This document shows, in pieces, positions 1-8,916 of a stretch of 64,000 nt of DNA. The stretch lies in NCBI RefSeq assembly GCF_001307275.1, contig NZ_CP012831.1, positions 6,750,501 to 6,814,500 of the forward strand. The letters run 5' to 3'. The notes beneath the pieces were generated by a model. The model saw only the letters and a program-made list of their open reading frames with translations. It made no database searches and had not been told where the DNA came from. This DNA is from Pseudomonas fluorescens. GTDB lineage: Bacteria; Pseudomonadota; Gammaproteobacteria; Pseudomonadales; Pseudomonadaceae. Every line of letters begins with the position of its first letter. Position 1 is the first letter of the stretch. Made by a program: the position numbers and the translations under genes.

Positions 1-689
1 ACCCGGGGCACGCCCATACCGACAAACGGGTCATAACCCATGAAGCCTGAGAATTCGAGATGCTGTGGATGGGCACTGATCAGCCTCAGCATCTCGCCGA
101 GCACCGCATGGTCAGCGACTCCGCCGCGATGCAGGCCGACATCCAACTCGATATTGACCCGCATCCGGATGCCCAGCCCCTGCGCCAACACCAGGTAATC
201 CATCAGCCGCTGCGGGGTGTCGAGCAGCCATTGCAATTGCCTGGAAGGGTCAAAGGTGCCCTTGTGGGTTTGGTAGAACAGCTCGGCCGAGCGCACCGGC
301 AAAGGCTTGCCGAGCAAGAGGTCGGCCTCGGGAAAGGTCACTGCATCCTGATTGAGGAACGGCTGGTGAAACGACATCAGCCGCTGGCTATCAGTTCGTT
401 TGGCGATATACGCCAACAACCCCGGTGACGGCAGGGACTTCTCCACCAGGCGCAAGTGCTTGCCGGCACGTTTGACCGATTGCATGACCACATCGATGTT
501 GTGATCGAGCCCATCGAGGTCGATCAGCATCACCGGCCGCATCGGCCCATGGACCTTCAGTTCCTGATTCAGCGCGTGGAAGTACTCGGTGTAGGGACTG
601 CCCCGGTCGCTCGGACGCAACAGCGCCCCCGCGCCGACCATCAATGCACCCACTCCTGCGGTGCCGAGCATAAAGGTTCTACGGTTCAT
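1..689 (-). CDS. Tat-exported PLP-dependent amino-acid racemase/aldolase-like protein (DSD1/alanine-racemase N-terminal fold), partial
   Basis: The reading frame opens at 689 after an AAGGAG ribosome-binding site and runs off the left edge, so about 229 residues are visible. The N-terminus NRRTFMLG followed by a small-residue hydrophobic stretch is a twin-arginine (Tat) signal. Next comes LIDLDGLDHNI and then a lysine in the context VEKS, which is where alanine-racemase/D-threonine-aldolase-type barrels keep their PLP lysine. The fragment IELDVGLHRGGV also fits that fold. Family knowledge suggests a PLP enzyme acting on a D-amino acid or hydroxy-amino acid; Tat export of a cofactor-loaded enzyme to the periplasm would make sense. 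The substrate is unknown and the C-terminal metal-binding domain lies outside the window. Confidence 0.75.
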   Translation of the reverse strand, partial: MNRRTFMLGTAGVGALMVGAGALLRPSDRGSPYTEYFHALNQELKVHGPMRPVMLIDLDGLDHNIDVVMQSVKRAGKHLRLVEKSLPSPGLLAYIAKRTDSQRLMSFHQPFLNQDAVTFPEADLLLGKPLPVRSAELFYQTHKGTFDPSRQLQWLLDTPQRLMDYLVLAQGLGIRMRVNIELDVGLHRGGVADHAVLGEMLRLISAHPQHLEFSGFMGYDPFVGMGVPR

Positions 690-1031
690 CAGGACGCTCC
701 TTCGCGCGCAGTCAGGTGCACGTTACGGCAGCGCTACTCCAGCGTTGAGGTTATGGGAGGCCAGAAAGGGGGCTTTGGCGGCCATGCTTTGCCGATGTCC
801 AGAAGACCTGCCCTCCAGGGTGAGTGGCTGCAACTGGCTCGATCCGTCCATGGCCTGCTCTTAGCGCCAGTTTTTCCAAAATATCCTGATGACATATTCA
901 CGTCCGCGATGGCAAGCTTGCGACCGCAGCCCAGCCCCGTATGCAGCCGGGCAAGTCGTCCCTATCCGATGCCCGTTGCCATTCACCTCGGGCACTCATC
1001 ACCTGTTATCCAACTGAACAAGGATGTCCTC
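690..1031. other. Intergenic region without a recognisable gene
   Basis: These 342 bases separate the leftward PLP enzyme from the rightward small secreted protein, so they should hold both promoters. Reading frames here are short and lack ribosome-binding sites or family resemblance. No hairpin with a T-tract and no repeat was seen. Confidence 0.5.
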
Positions 1032-1520
1032 ATGAAAATCTCTCTTGGTGTCGTCGCCCTGGCTGGCTGCCTGGCCAGCGTCCCTGTCTTGGCTGCCGGC
1101 CCGAGCCACAGCGATTTGTTCAAGGCCCTGGCGCAGTGCCAGGCCAGTGCGCAACAGGTGAGCGAGTTCAACGGCCTGGTTGACGCGGAGCAAGTGTCGC
1201 TAGCCAAGGATGAAGCGCACACCCCGTGGGGCGGTGGCGCCTGGCAAGCTTCCCCGGCGCTGACGGTGCACGGCGTGTCATCGACCACTCTGGTGATGAC
1301 CGACCGCTTCAGCTTCTTTCTCCAGGCCAAAAGCGGCAACCCGAAGGCCGACGCAGAGAAGCTCGCCAGCGCCCTGAAACTGGAAAAGACGCTGGATACC
1401 GACGGCTACGTGGATTACCAGCGCAACCTCGACAACGGCGCGACCCTGCGCGTGGTCTCCACCGAAAACAAGGACAGCGATCTCTACGTGGGTTGCACCT
1501 ATCAGCAGGACGCGTCCTGA
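1032..1520 (+). CDS. Small secreted protein of unknown function (162 aa)
   Basis: The start at 1032 follows AAGGATGTCCTC and gives a clear Sec signal peptide (MKISLGVVALAGCLASVPVLAA, cleaved after about residue 22). A longer in-frame reading exists upstream but lacks any signal. The mature part is about 140 residues, mixed alpha/beta in character, with two cysteines (one near the mature N-terminus, one close to the C-terminus) that could form a disulfide in the periplasm. I do not recognise the family. It stands alone between a divergent gene and a REPIN array, so context gives no function. Confidence 0.7.
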   Translation: MKISLGVVALAGCLASVPVLAAGPSHSDLFKALAQCQASAQQVSEFNGLVDAEQVSLAKDEAHTPWGGGAWQASPALTVHGVSSTTLVMTDRFSFFLQAKSGNPKADAEKLASALKLEKTLDTDGYVDYQRNLDNGATLRVVSTENKDSDLYVGCTYQQDAS

Positions 1521-1584
1521 GACCAGGCGACCTCGACAAAGCCTTCACCCAGTCGCAAGGCCGGGTCACATACCCAGACCCAAT

Positions 1585-2075
1585 GTGGGAGCGAGCTTGC
1601 TCGCGATGAGGCCCGCCCTGCCAACATTTCATCGCCTGATCCACCGCCTTCGCGAGCAAGCTCGCTCCCACAGGAAGATCTGTGCCTGTCGAAAGGCTCG
1701 GGCCATGCCCAGCCCCATGTGGGAGCGAGCCTGCTCGCGATGAGGCCCGCCCTGCCGACATTTCATCGCCTGACCCACCGCCTTCGCGAGCAAGCTCGCT
1801 CCCACAGGAAGATCTGTGCCTGTCGAAAGGCTCGGGCCATGCCCAGCCCCATGTGGGAGCGAGCCTGCTCGCGATGAGGCCCGCCCTGCCGACATTTCAT
1901 CGCCTGACCCACCGCCTTCGCGAGCAAGCTCGCTCCCACAGCAGGATCTGTGCCTGTCGAAAGACTCGGGCCATACCCAACCTCATGTGGGAGCGAGCTT
2001 GCTCGCGATGAGGCCCGCCCTGCCGACATTTCATCGCCTGACCCACCACCTTCGCGAGCAAGCTCGCTCCCACAG
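1585..2075. repeat. Tandem REPIN array, four units with 134-bp period
   Basis: The sequence GTGGGAGCGAGC begins at 1585, 1719, 1853 and 1987, exactly 134 bases apart. Each unit pairs this element with its inverted copy (CGCGAGCAAGCTCGCTCCCAC) about 70 bases later, so each unit is a REP doublet (REPIN) able to fold into a long hairpin. The final inverted copy ends near 2075. Units 2 and 3 are nearly identical; units 1 and 4 carry a few substitutions. The array fills the gap between two convergent genes. Open reading frames inside it on both strands are by-products of the repeat. Confidence 0.93.
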
Positions 2076-2101
2076 GGGATCTGTGACTATCCGAGCCCGG
2101 C

Positions 2102-5100
2102 CTACACGCCCTTCACCCGTGCCAACAAAACCTGCAGGGGATGAAGCACTGCGACACCCTCTTGCCGCTTCACCTGGCTGCGGCAAGAGTACCCATCGGC
2201 GACCACCCTGCCTGACCGGTTGAGTTTCTGCAGGAGCGGCTTCCAGGACTGCCCGTAGATCGTGTCGGACGTTCCAGCATTTCGCGTTTCATGCCCGTAG
2301 GTGCCCGACATCCCGCAACAGCCGCTGGCCTGCACTTGAAGCGTCAGGCCCATGCGCTGGAAAATTTTCTGCCATTGCCCGATGCTGCCCGGCTCATTGG
2401 TCTTTTCCGTGCAATGGGGCAGGAAGTGGTAAGGCTCTTGCTCTTCCACTGCTGCGTCTTCCGGCAGCGCATTCATCAGCCACTCCTGCGCAAGCATCAC
2501 CTGGGGAGCGTTGCCGGCATCCAGTATCTTGGCATATTCCTGTCGATAGACCAGGGTCATCGCCGGATCGAGCCCCACCAATGGCACTCGATACTGCTGG
2601 AGGCTGAGCAAGGTCTGGCCGTTGAAGCTGGCGGCCTTCTCGAACGCTTTCAGGAAACCCTGCACCTGAAGCGGTTTGCCGTTGGGCGCGTACGGGGCCA
2701 GGAAGACTCGGTAGCCCAGCCTCGAGATCAGCTCCACCCAATCAACGAGCAATGGCGTTTCAAAAAACCGGGTAAAAGCGTCCTGAACGAGGATGACACT
2801 TTTCTCACGCTGCTCAGCGCTAAGCGCTTCCAGGCGCTCCGGAGTTGCCACCTCCACGTTCCAGCGCCGGCACACGGCGGCAAAATCCACCAGGCTGAGC
2901 AGCGGGCTATCGACCATCCCGGCGACTCGTTCGAGCCCCCAGCGGATCGGCCGGGCACTCATCACGAAGTTGTACAGCCGCGGCATCTTGGCGAGATACG
3001 GAACCGTGTATTCCAATGAACCAATCAGGTAGTCCTTGAGGGGACGCAGGTAGCGGCTGTGATAAAGCTCAAGGAAACGCGAGCGAAACTCCGGCACATT
3101 CACTTTGACAGGGCATTGGCCCGCGCAGGATTTGCAAGCCAGGCAACCACTCATCGCCTCATAGACCTCATGGGAAAAGTCCGGCTGCCCCATCTTCCGG
3201 GCCAGGCTATTCACGGCCCGGCGCGCAACGCCCGGCGCCCCGCCAGCCCCTCGAACCCGCTCGCTGGCCGCCAGTACATCGACACCCTGCTCGCCCTGCA
3301 ACCTCAGCCATTCCCGGATCAGCGAGGCCCGCCCCTTGGGCGAGTGAATGCGATTGCGCGTCGCCTTCCAGGACGGGCACATGGCGTCGTCCGGGTCGAA
3401 GTTGTAGCACGCGCCATTGCCATTGCAATGAACCGCCGTGTCATAGCTTTGCCAGACACGTTCATCGATGGTGCGATCCAGGGCACCACGCATTTGCACT
3501 TCATCGACGCGGGTCAATCGAGCGCCGGGCAGCGTGTTCGGGGTGGCGATCTTGCCGGGGTTGAGTTGGTTGAATGGATCGAAAGCCGCCTTGAGCGCTT
3601 GCAGCGCGGGGTACAAATCACCGAAGTAATCGGGCACGTATTGCGACCTCAAGCCCTTGCCATGTTCGCCCCACAACAGTCCGCCGTACTGTTGCGTCAA
3701 GGCCGCGACCGCATCGGAAATTGGCCGGATCAAGGCGGCCTGGGTCGGGTCCTTCATGTCGAGGATCGGCCGCACATGCAAGACCCCGGCGTCGACGTGA
3801 CCGAACATGCCGTACTGCAGGTCATGGCGATCGAGCAGCGCACGGAACGCCTGGATGAAGTCCGCCAGGTGTTCGGGTGGAACAGCGGTGTCTTCGACAA
3901 ACGGCTGGGGCCTGGCCTCGCCCTTGACGTTACCCAACAACCCCACGGCGCGCTTGCGCATCGCATAGACACGCTTGAGCGCATCGGCGCCGATGGCCAG
4001 TGTGTGGCCCAAGCGGACCACAGAAGTATCGCGCTGCAGGTGCAGGACGAACTCATGAACCTGCTGCTGAACCGCCGCTTCGTCATCCCCACTGAACTCG
4101 ATGAGATTGATCCCGAGCGTCGGCCTATCAGGGTCTTCAGGGAAATACTCGGCGACGCCGTGCCAGACAATGTCCTTCATCGCCAGCATCAGCACTTTCG
4201 AGTCCACGGTCTCGATCGACAACGGCTTCATTGCCATCAACGCCTTCGCGTCACGCAAGGCCTCCATGAACCCGGCGTAACGCACGTTTACCAGGATGGA
4301 GTATGTCGGGATAGGCAGGACGTTCAGTTTGGCTTCGACGATGAAGCCCAGGGACCCTTCGGAGCCGCAAAGAACGCTGTTCAGATTGAAGCGCCCATCG
4401 GGTTCACGCAAATGGGCCAAGTCATAACCGGTCAGGCAACGGTTGAGTTTCGGGAAGGTGTCCCTGATCAGCTCGGCGTGGGTATCGGCAATGTCCAACG
4501 CACACTGGTAGACCTCCCCCACCCGATCCTGGCGTTCGACCAGCGCCGATAACAGCGCGGCGTCGACGGCTGAACTGGTGAGACGAGCACCGCCCAGCAA
4601 CACCGTCGAAAGTTCGAGCACGTGATCGCGCGTCTTGCCGTAGGTGCAGCTCCCCTGGCCACTCGCGTCCGTATTGATCATGCCGCCAATAGTCGCGCGG
4701 TTAGACGTCGAGAGCTCGGGGGCAAAGAACAAACCGTAGGGTTTGAGCGCTGCGTTCAACTGATCCTTGACCACACCGTTCTGTACCCTGGCCCAGCGTT
4801 CCTCGACGTTGATTTCCAGGATGTTGTTCAGATGGCGGGAAAGGTCGACCACCACACCATCGGTGAGCGATTGCCCGTTGGTGCCGGTGCCGCCACCGCG
4901 CGGCGTGAGCACGACCGCACGGTGCGCGGGTTCGGCGGCCAGGCGTGACAGGATCATAACGTCCTGTTCATCCAGGGGGAATACCGCCGCTTGAGGCAGG
5001 CGCTGGTAGATGGAATTGTCGGTGGCCAATACCGTCCGGTCGCCATGGTCGCGGGCAATCTCGCCTTGGAACCCCGCCACTTGGAGCGCATTCAGAAAAG

Positions 5101-5149
5101 CGTCATAGGTCGCTTTCTGGGGGTCAGGAGGCGATAACCGGGCAATCAT
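2102..5149 (-). CDS. ydiJ: YdiJ-type FAD-linked oxidase with iron-sulfur domain (D-2-hydroxyacid dehydrogenase family)
   Basis: At 1015 residues it matches the length of E. coli YdiJ and follows it along the whole chain. The FAD-binding (PCMH-type) domain includes TPRGGGTGTNGQSL, ELSTSNRATIGGM and NTDASGQGS within residues 80-170. The FAD-oxidase C-terminal domain holds MFGHVDAGVLHVRP and WGEHGKG. A ferredoxin-type cluster follows (GCLACKSCAGQCP), then CCG-type motifs near the end (HCTE and GCCGMSGTYGHE). The family oxidises D-2-hydroxyacids and passes electrons on to the respiratory chain; a 2-hydroxyglutarate-type substrate has been proposed for YdiJ homologues, but the exact substrate here is an inference. 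A LysR regulator is transcribed divergently from it. Confidence 0.92.
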   Translation of the reverse strand: MIARLSPPDPQKATYDAFLNALQVAGFQGEIARDHGDRTVLATDNSIYQRLPQAAVFPLDEQDVMILSRLAAEPAHRAVVLTPRGGGTGTNGQSLTDGVVVDLSRHLNNILEINVEERWARVQNGVVKDQLNAALKPYGLFFAPELSTSNRATIGGMINTDASGQGSCTYGKTRDHVLELSTVLLGGARLTSSAVDAALLSALVERQDRVGEVYQCALDIADTHAELIRDTFPKLNRCLTGYDLAHLREPDGRFNLNSVLCGSEGSLGFIVEAKLNVLPIPTYSILVNVRYAGFMEALRDAKALMAMKPLSIETVDSKVLMLAMKDIVWHGVAEYFPEDPDRPTLGINLIEFSGDDEAAVQQQVHEFVLHLQRDTSVVRLGHTLAIGADALKRVYAMRKRAVGLLGNVKGEARPQPFVEDTAVPPEHLADFIQAFRALLDRHDLQYGMFGHVDAGVLHVRPILDMKDPTQAALIRPISDAVAALTQQYGGLLWGEHGKGLRSQYVPDYFGDLYPALQALKAAFDPFNQLNPGKIATPNTLPGARLTRVDEVQMRGALDRTIDERVWQSYDTAVHCNGNGACYNFDPDDAMCPSWKATRNRIHSPKGRASLIREWLRLQGEQGVDVLAASERVRGAGGAPGVARRAVNSLARKMGQPDFSHEVYEAMSGCLACKSCAGQCPVKVNVPEFRSRFLELYHSRYLRPLKDYLIGSLEYTVPYLAKMPRLYNFVMSARPIRWGLERVAGMVDSPLLSLVDFAAVCRRWNVEVATPERLEALSAEQREKSVILVQDAFTRFFETPLLVDWVELISRLGYRVFLAPYAPNGKPLQVQGFLKAFEKAASFNGQTLLSLQQYRVPLVGLDPAMTLVYRQEYAKILDAGNAPQVMLAQEWLMNALPEDAAVEEQEPYHFLPHCTEKTNEPGSIGQWQKIFQRMGLTLQVQASGCCGMSGTYGHETRNAGTSDTIYGQSWKPLLQKLNRSGRVVADGYSCRSQVKRQEGVAVLHPLQVLLARVKGV

Positions 5150-5182
5150 GATGTATTCCTACAGGCTGAAAAGCTAATCTAT

Positions 5183-5201
5183 GCATTCACATTACGTATG
5201 C
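5183..5201. promoter_or_regulatory. Candidate LysR operator between ydiJ and its divergent regulator
   Basis: GCAT (5183-5186) and ATGC (5198-5201) form an inverted repeat around an 11-base spacer, the T-N11-A layout of LysR-type boxes. It lies in the 157-base gap shared by the two divergent genes. One such pair could arise by chance. Confidence 0.35.
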
Positions 5202-5306
5202 TCAGTACAGGACGTATCGAGCAGCTGCATAAGGTTTTCATGATTCTTGCCTGCCTATACGGTCGGAGCAAACGTAATTCCTGCTGTTTTTGCATGAGCT
5301 TTATGA

Positions 5307-6209
5307 ATGAACCCTAGACGACTGACGCCCTCGATGTCGCTGCTGGTTGCCTTTGAGGCCGCCGCACGCCATTGCAGCTTCACCAAGGCCGCGGAAGAGT
5401 TGGCACTGACCCAAAGCGCCGTCAGCCGACAGGTGCAGACCCTGGAGGCGCAACTTGAAATCGAACTCTTCCGCCGCGAAGGGCGAAAGATTGAACTGAC
5501 CGCCGCCGGCGCGCTGTATCAGCACGAGCTGGCGGCCGCGTTGGGGCGTATTCGAAGCGCAACGTTGCAGGCCATCGCCTACAAGAGCGACAGCGGCCCA
5601 TTGAACCTGGCCGTGCTGCCAACCCTCGGTTCCAAATGGCTGCTGCCGCGGATGCATGAATTCTATGCCAGGCACCCGGACCTGCTGGTGCACATACATT
5701 CGAGGATCATCCGCGAAGACGTTCAATCCTCCACCCACGACATGAATGCAATCATCTGCGCAGGCTCGGGGGAATGGCCTGGCTACATTGCACATCAGTT
5801 GCTCACGGAAAAACTGGTGGTGGTGGCCAGCCCGACCGCATTGCCCGAGTACCGGGCAATGTCGCCGGAGAACGTTGCCGAGCATGCCTTGTTGAACGTC
5901 GTATCAAGGCCCGGGGCCTGGTCGGACTGGTTCGACAAGCACAACGTCGACCACCGCAACATGCGATCCGGCCCGAGCTTTGAACTGACTGCCCACCTGA
6001 TCCAAGCCGTGTCGGCGGGGATCGGGATTGGGCTGGTTCCACAAATCCTGGTCCAGGATGAACTGAAGAGCGGCGACCTGGTTGCGCTGTTTGAACCGAT
6101 GGAAAGTGGACGCAGCTATTACCTTGTCTATGCGAGCCGATACCAACACCTGCCGGCGTTGAAGGCCTTCAGCGCCTGGCTTCTGTCGTTGCCGTTTCCT
6201 GACAACTGA
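5307..6209 (+). CDS. LysR-family transcriptional regulator (GcvA-like)
   Basis: The 300-residue protein has an N-terminal winged helix-turn-helix (FEAAARHCSFTKAAEELALTQSAVSRQV split across residues 15-42) and a periplasmic-binding-protein-like effector domain. The serine-rich recognition helix and the LAVLPTLGSKWLLPR segment resemble the GcvA/AmpR branch. It is divergent from ydiJ, so control of that gene and of itself is the simplest inference. The start at 5307 is in frame; a nearby ATG at 5303 is out of frame. The effector is unknown. Confidence 0.9.
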   Translation: MNPRRLTPSMSLLVAFEAAARHCSFTKAAEELALTQSAVSRQVQTLEAQLEIELFRREGRKIELTAAGALYQHELAAALGRIRSATLQAIAYKSDSGPLNLAVLPTLGSKWLLPRMHEFYARHPDLLVHIHSRIIREDVQSSTHDMNAIICAGSGEWPGYIAHQLLTEKLVVVASPTALPEYRAMSPENVAEHALLNVVSRPGAWSDWFDKHNVDHRNMRSGPSFELTAHLIQAVSAGIGIGLVPQILVQDELKSGDLVALFEPMESGRSYYLVYASRYQHLPALKAFSAWLLSLPFPDN

Positions 6210-6461
6210 GGCCTGGAGGTCCTTCGCCGGACCGAGGGAACGTGAGCTCTGCACTGCGCAGACGATGTGGCTGACCGGAAACAGCCTCGTGATCTGTGGG
6301 CCCCCGTCAAGCATGTTTTTGCGCGATACCTGCCAGCAGAAACACTGATTGGTTTCAAGGGCGGTCTTGGTCTTATCTTTTATTTCTAAAAAATTACGGT
6401 GAGTGCAGCCCGCCAAAACCGTATTCGATGTGATCAACCCCGACCAGACGCGAGTGCCCTC

Positions 6462-7196
6462 ATGATTAAAATGCTAGCTGCCGTACGCCGGAAACCCGGC
6501 ATGACTCATGCCGAGTTCTTGAGCTATATAGAACACCAGCATGGAGAAATCGCCCGGGTCAAACCTCTAGGTGTCAAACGATACGTGCAGAACCATGTCA
6601 TCGACTCGGCGTTCGGGGTGGACTCCGATAGCGCCTACACACAAACATTTCACCGAGACTCCGTCACGGAATTATTTTTTGACGATATGTCAGGCTTGAT
6701 CCACACCTTCAGCGATCCCTATACCCAACAAACCGTCGGACCCGATGCAAAAAATTTCGCCGACCTGTCCAAACAGGCCGCTCAGTTGATGGATGAAGTA
6801 GAGATCTCCAATACCGGTTCAGCCCCCCACACATGGAAAGCGATCGTCTTCCTGAAAAAAAATCCAACGGTGCAACTGGATACCTTCTTCACCGCTTGGG
6901 ATTCAGCTCACGACGCTGTTGCCAATCGATACCCGGATTTCCAGAAAGCGCTGCGCAGGCACGTTCGCGCCAGATACCTGCCCGAGGGTGACCGAGTGAC
7001 GTCTTATTTCGGGCCGGACATAGCGGTATACGAAGGCACTTCCAGCCTGTGGTTTGAACATGAAGCCGATCTTTCTGTTTTTCGTCAGTATCAGCGATCG
7101 CTGTTCCAACAGCTTTCAGACGAGGGCGTCGTGCTGCCGTCTGAATCTTTTTTCGTCTATGTCAATGAAGTCGTCATCCTGGATTTGTGCCAGTAG
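6462..7196 (+). CDS. Tandem EthD-domain protein (dimeric alpha/beta barrel)
   Basis: The start is placed at 6462 (MIKMLAAVRR); a longer GTG-initiated reading from 6399 adds sequence with no family resemblance. The 244-residue chain contains two EthD-like halves. The first begins MLAAVRRKPGMTHAEFLSYI with HQHGEI; the second begins around residue 128 with AIVFLKKNP and SAHDAV. Such ferredoxin-like barrels usually dimerise, and a duplicated chain would form the dimer internally. EthD proteins accompany oxygenase or degradation clusters, where their chemistry is often unclear. It converges on an FAD monooxygenase gene and may work in the same pathway. Confidence 0.75.
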   Translation: MIKMLAAVRRKPGMTHAEFLSYIEHQHGEIARVKPLGVKRYVQNHVIDSAFGVDSDSAYTQTFHRDSVTELFFDDMSGLIHTFSDPYTQQTVGPDAKNFADLSKQAAQLMDEVEISNTGSAPHTWKAIVFLKKNPTVQLDTFFTAWDSAHDAVANRYPDFQKALRRHVRARYLPEGDRVTSYFGPDIAVYEGTSSLWFEHEADLSVFRQYQRSLFQQLSDEGVVLPSESFFVYVNEVVILDLCQ

Positions 7197-7300
7197 AGAT
7201 TGATGACCTCCCCCCTCTTCGAACTGGATGCTGAAGCGATTCAAGGTCGCTCTCTACACCTTCTTTTGCAGGGTGCATCCAGCCGAAGAGTCCCGATGAC

Positions 7301-8437
7301 TCAGATAGGCTCGGCCAACGTCGCAGTGGACTCGCGCATGATCTGGGCATGCTCTTCCTTGTCACCCCCACTCTTTTCTATCTCGCACAGACGCGCGGAG
7401 TTCTCCACCACCAGTTGGCAGCGCGCCCAACGCCGCGCTTCGAACCGCGTCAGGGCAGCCTGTATATCGCTATCGGCGAGCAGTTCTTCGGCCAGCACGA
7501 TGGCGCTCTCGATGCCAATGCCAGCCCCGGACGCCAGATGTGGCGTGGTGGCATGCACCGTGTCTCCAATCAGCACGATGCGACCTTTATGCCATGGCAA
7601 CGGCACCAGCAAATTGGCCAGCGGACGATAGTCGATATTGGCGCCCGCCTCGTACAGTTGCGGCACCAGCCCTTGCAGGACCGGCGCGGGGAACTCACCC
7701 AGCAGACGCGCCATTTCACCTGGCCAACTGGCCGGATCGATCCACTCGGAAAATTCGCGGTTTTCCATGAGGAACATGTACATATGCGTTTCGGAGATGG
7801 GATTGACGCCGACCTTGGTGCGGCCCAGCCAATGCGTGGGGCGTACGATTTCCGGCGGACGCTTCAGCACCGCGCGCCAGACACTCTGGTGAATGGGCTT
7901 TGGCGAGGGCGCCTCCGGGAAAAACTCCTTGCGCATCCGCGAGTGCACGCCATCGGCAGCGATGACCAGGTCATAGCGCCCAGCGGTGCCGTCGGTGAAA
8001 GACACTTCAACGCCATTCTCGTGCTCGATGATGCTGTCGAACGTGATGCCGAGGCGCACATGAGTGCCCACCTCCCGCGTCTTGTCGGCAAAGATCCGAG
8101 CCAGCACCGGGCGCAGGATGCCGCCGCCACAGGGTATCGGCTTATCGCTGACCGGAGGTCGAAGCGCCAACTGCACGATCAGGTCGCCTGCCGGTGAAAA
8201 CACATCGAAATTGGTCGACAGATACCCTTCCCCAGCCACCCGCTCAAGAATCCCGACCGTATCCAGCGCCCGCAACGTGGGCCCACTGAGCGTAATACCC
8301 GCCCCCAGGGGACACCACAGAGGGTCTATCTCCACCAGGTCCACTTCGACGCCCTGAGAGGCGAGCTGGATAGCTGCGGTCATACCGGAAAACCCGCCTC
8401 CGATCACCAGGACCTTACTGACTGCTGCAATCATCAC
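7301..8437 (-). CDS. FAD-dependent monooxygenase (class A flavoprotein hydroxylase)
   Basis: This 378-residue protein has the three marks of the p-hydroxybenzoate/salicylate hydroxylase group: the dinucleotide-binding GGGFSGMTAA near residue 12, the AADGVHSRMR motif, and GDTVHATTPH near the C-terminal third. It should use NAD(P)H and O2 to hydroxylate an aromatic ring. The start lies behind TAGGAGAGCG with ATG codons at 8437 and 8434. An A-rich tract just upstream suggests Hfq/Crc control. It shares strand with the large cluster but is separated from it by a repeat-bearing gap, so it may be its own transcription unit. A second, related monooxygenase lies at 28967-30091. Confidence 0.88.
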   Translation of the reverse strand: MMIAAVSKVLVIGGGFSGMTAAIQLASQGVEVDLVEIDPLWCPLGAGITLSGPTLRALDTVGILERVAGEGYLSTNFDVFSPAGDLIVQLALRPPVSDKPIPCGGGILRPVLARIFADKTREVGTHVRLGITFDSIIEHENGVEVSFTDGTAGRYDLVIAADGVHSRMRKEFFPEAPSPKPIHQSVWRAVLKRPPEIVRPTHWLGRTKVGVNPISETHMYMFLMENREFSEWIDPASWPGEMARLLGEFPAPVLQGLVPQLYEAGANIDYRPLANLLVPLPWHKGRIVLIGDTVHATTPHLASGAGIGIESAIVLAEELLADSDIQAALTRFEARRWARCQLVVENSARLCEIEKSGGDKEEHAQIMRESTATLAEPI

Positions 8438-8441
8438 GCTC

Positions 8442-8461
8442 TCCTAATTATTCTTATTTCA
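8442..8461 (-). promoter_or_regulatory. A-rich Hfq/Crc-type tract overlapping the ribosome-binding site
   Basis: Read on the minus strand the leader is AAATAAGAATAATTAGGAG, a run of AAn triplets next to the Shine-Dalgarno sequence of the monooxygenase at 8437. This matches the catabolite-activity motif (AAnAAnAA) known from Pseudomonas Hfq/Crc targets. Confidence 0.6.
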
Positions 8462-8678
8462 ATCGGGCTGACATTGCATGGCGCACCGACAAGCTCTGCA
8501 GCGCTATCGACTCAATGCCGCAAACTCATGAAGTTCCGACTGACAATGCCGGATCGACAACGAGACTATCGAATCGGCTATCAGCGCTGAAATCGCTTTC
8601 CACAATCAGAGGTATCGCAGGAGGTGATGGGTGTCGGAGGGAAGGCTTGTTCGATTGCTGAACACCCGCAGTCCGCCT

Positions 8679-8768
8679 GTGGGAGCGAGCCCGCTCGCGA
8701 TGGCGGAGAGTCAGTTTGCAGTGATGCTCGATGTGCCGGCGTCATCGCGAGCGAGCTCGCTCCCACAG
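8679..8768. repeat. REPIN (inverted REP pair)
   Basis: GTGGGAGCGAGCCCGCTCGCGATG starts at 8679 and its inverted partner ends at 8768. The pair lies in the 479-base gap between two minus-strand genes. I see no gene in the rest of this gap (8462-8916); it probably separates two transcription units. Confidence 0.88.
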
Positions 8769-8811
8769 GGGCAGCGCGTGTTCACGGTATCTGGACACAA
8801 CACAAAAACCT

Positions 8812-8835
8812 GTGGGAGCGAGCTTGCTCGCGATG
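8812..8835. repeat. Single REP element
   Basis: One further GTGGGAGCGAGCTTGCTCGCG copy, without an inverted partner in this gap. It follows the REPIN by about 45 bases. Confidence 0.85.
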
Positions 8836-8916
8836 GCGGTGGGCAGTTTGCAGTGAGGTTGACTTGCCTCGCGCATATGAAGCGAACTGCGGTTCATATG
8901 AACCGCAGACGTGGGT

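Noticed and set aside
1585..2075. CRISPR-like regular spacing
   Set aside because: The 134-bp period, inverted pairing inside each unit and near-identical spacers fit REPINs, not short repeats with unique spacers; no cas genes are present.
1629..2223. Several 60-135-codon frames in the repeat array
   Set aside because: They translate the same repeat on both strands, with no ribosome-binding sites.
3059..4552. Long plus-strand frame (497 codons)
   Set aside because: It is antisense to the well-conserved ydiJ gene and has no family resemblance; GC-rich third positions keep the opposite strand open.
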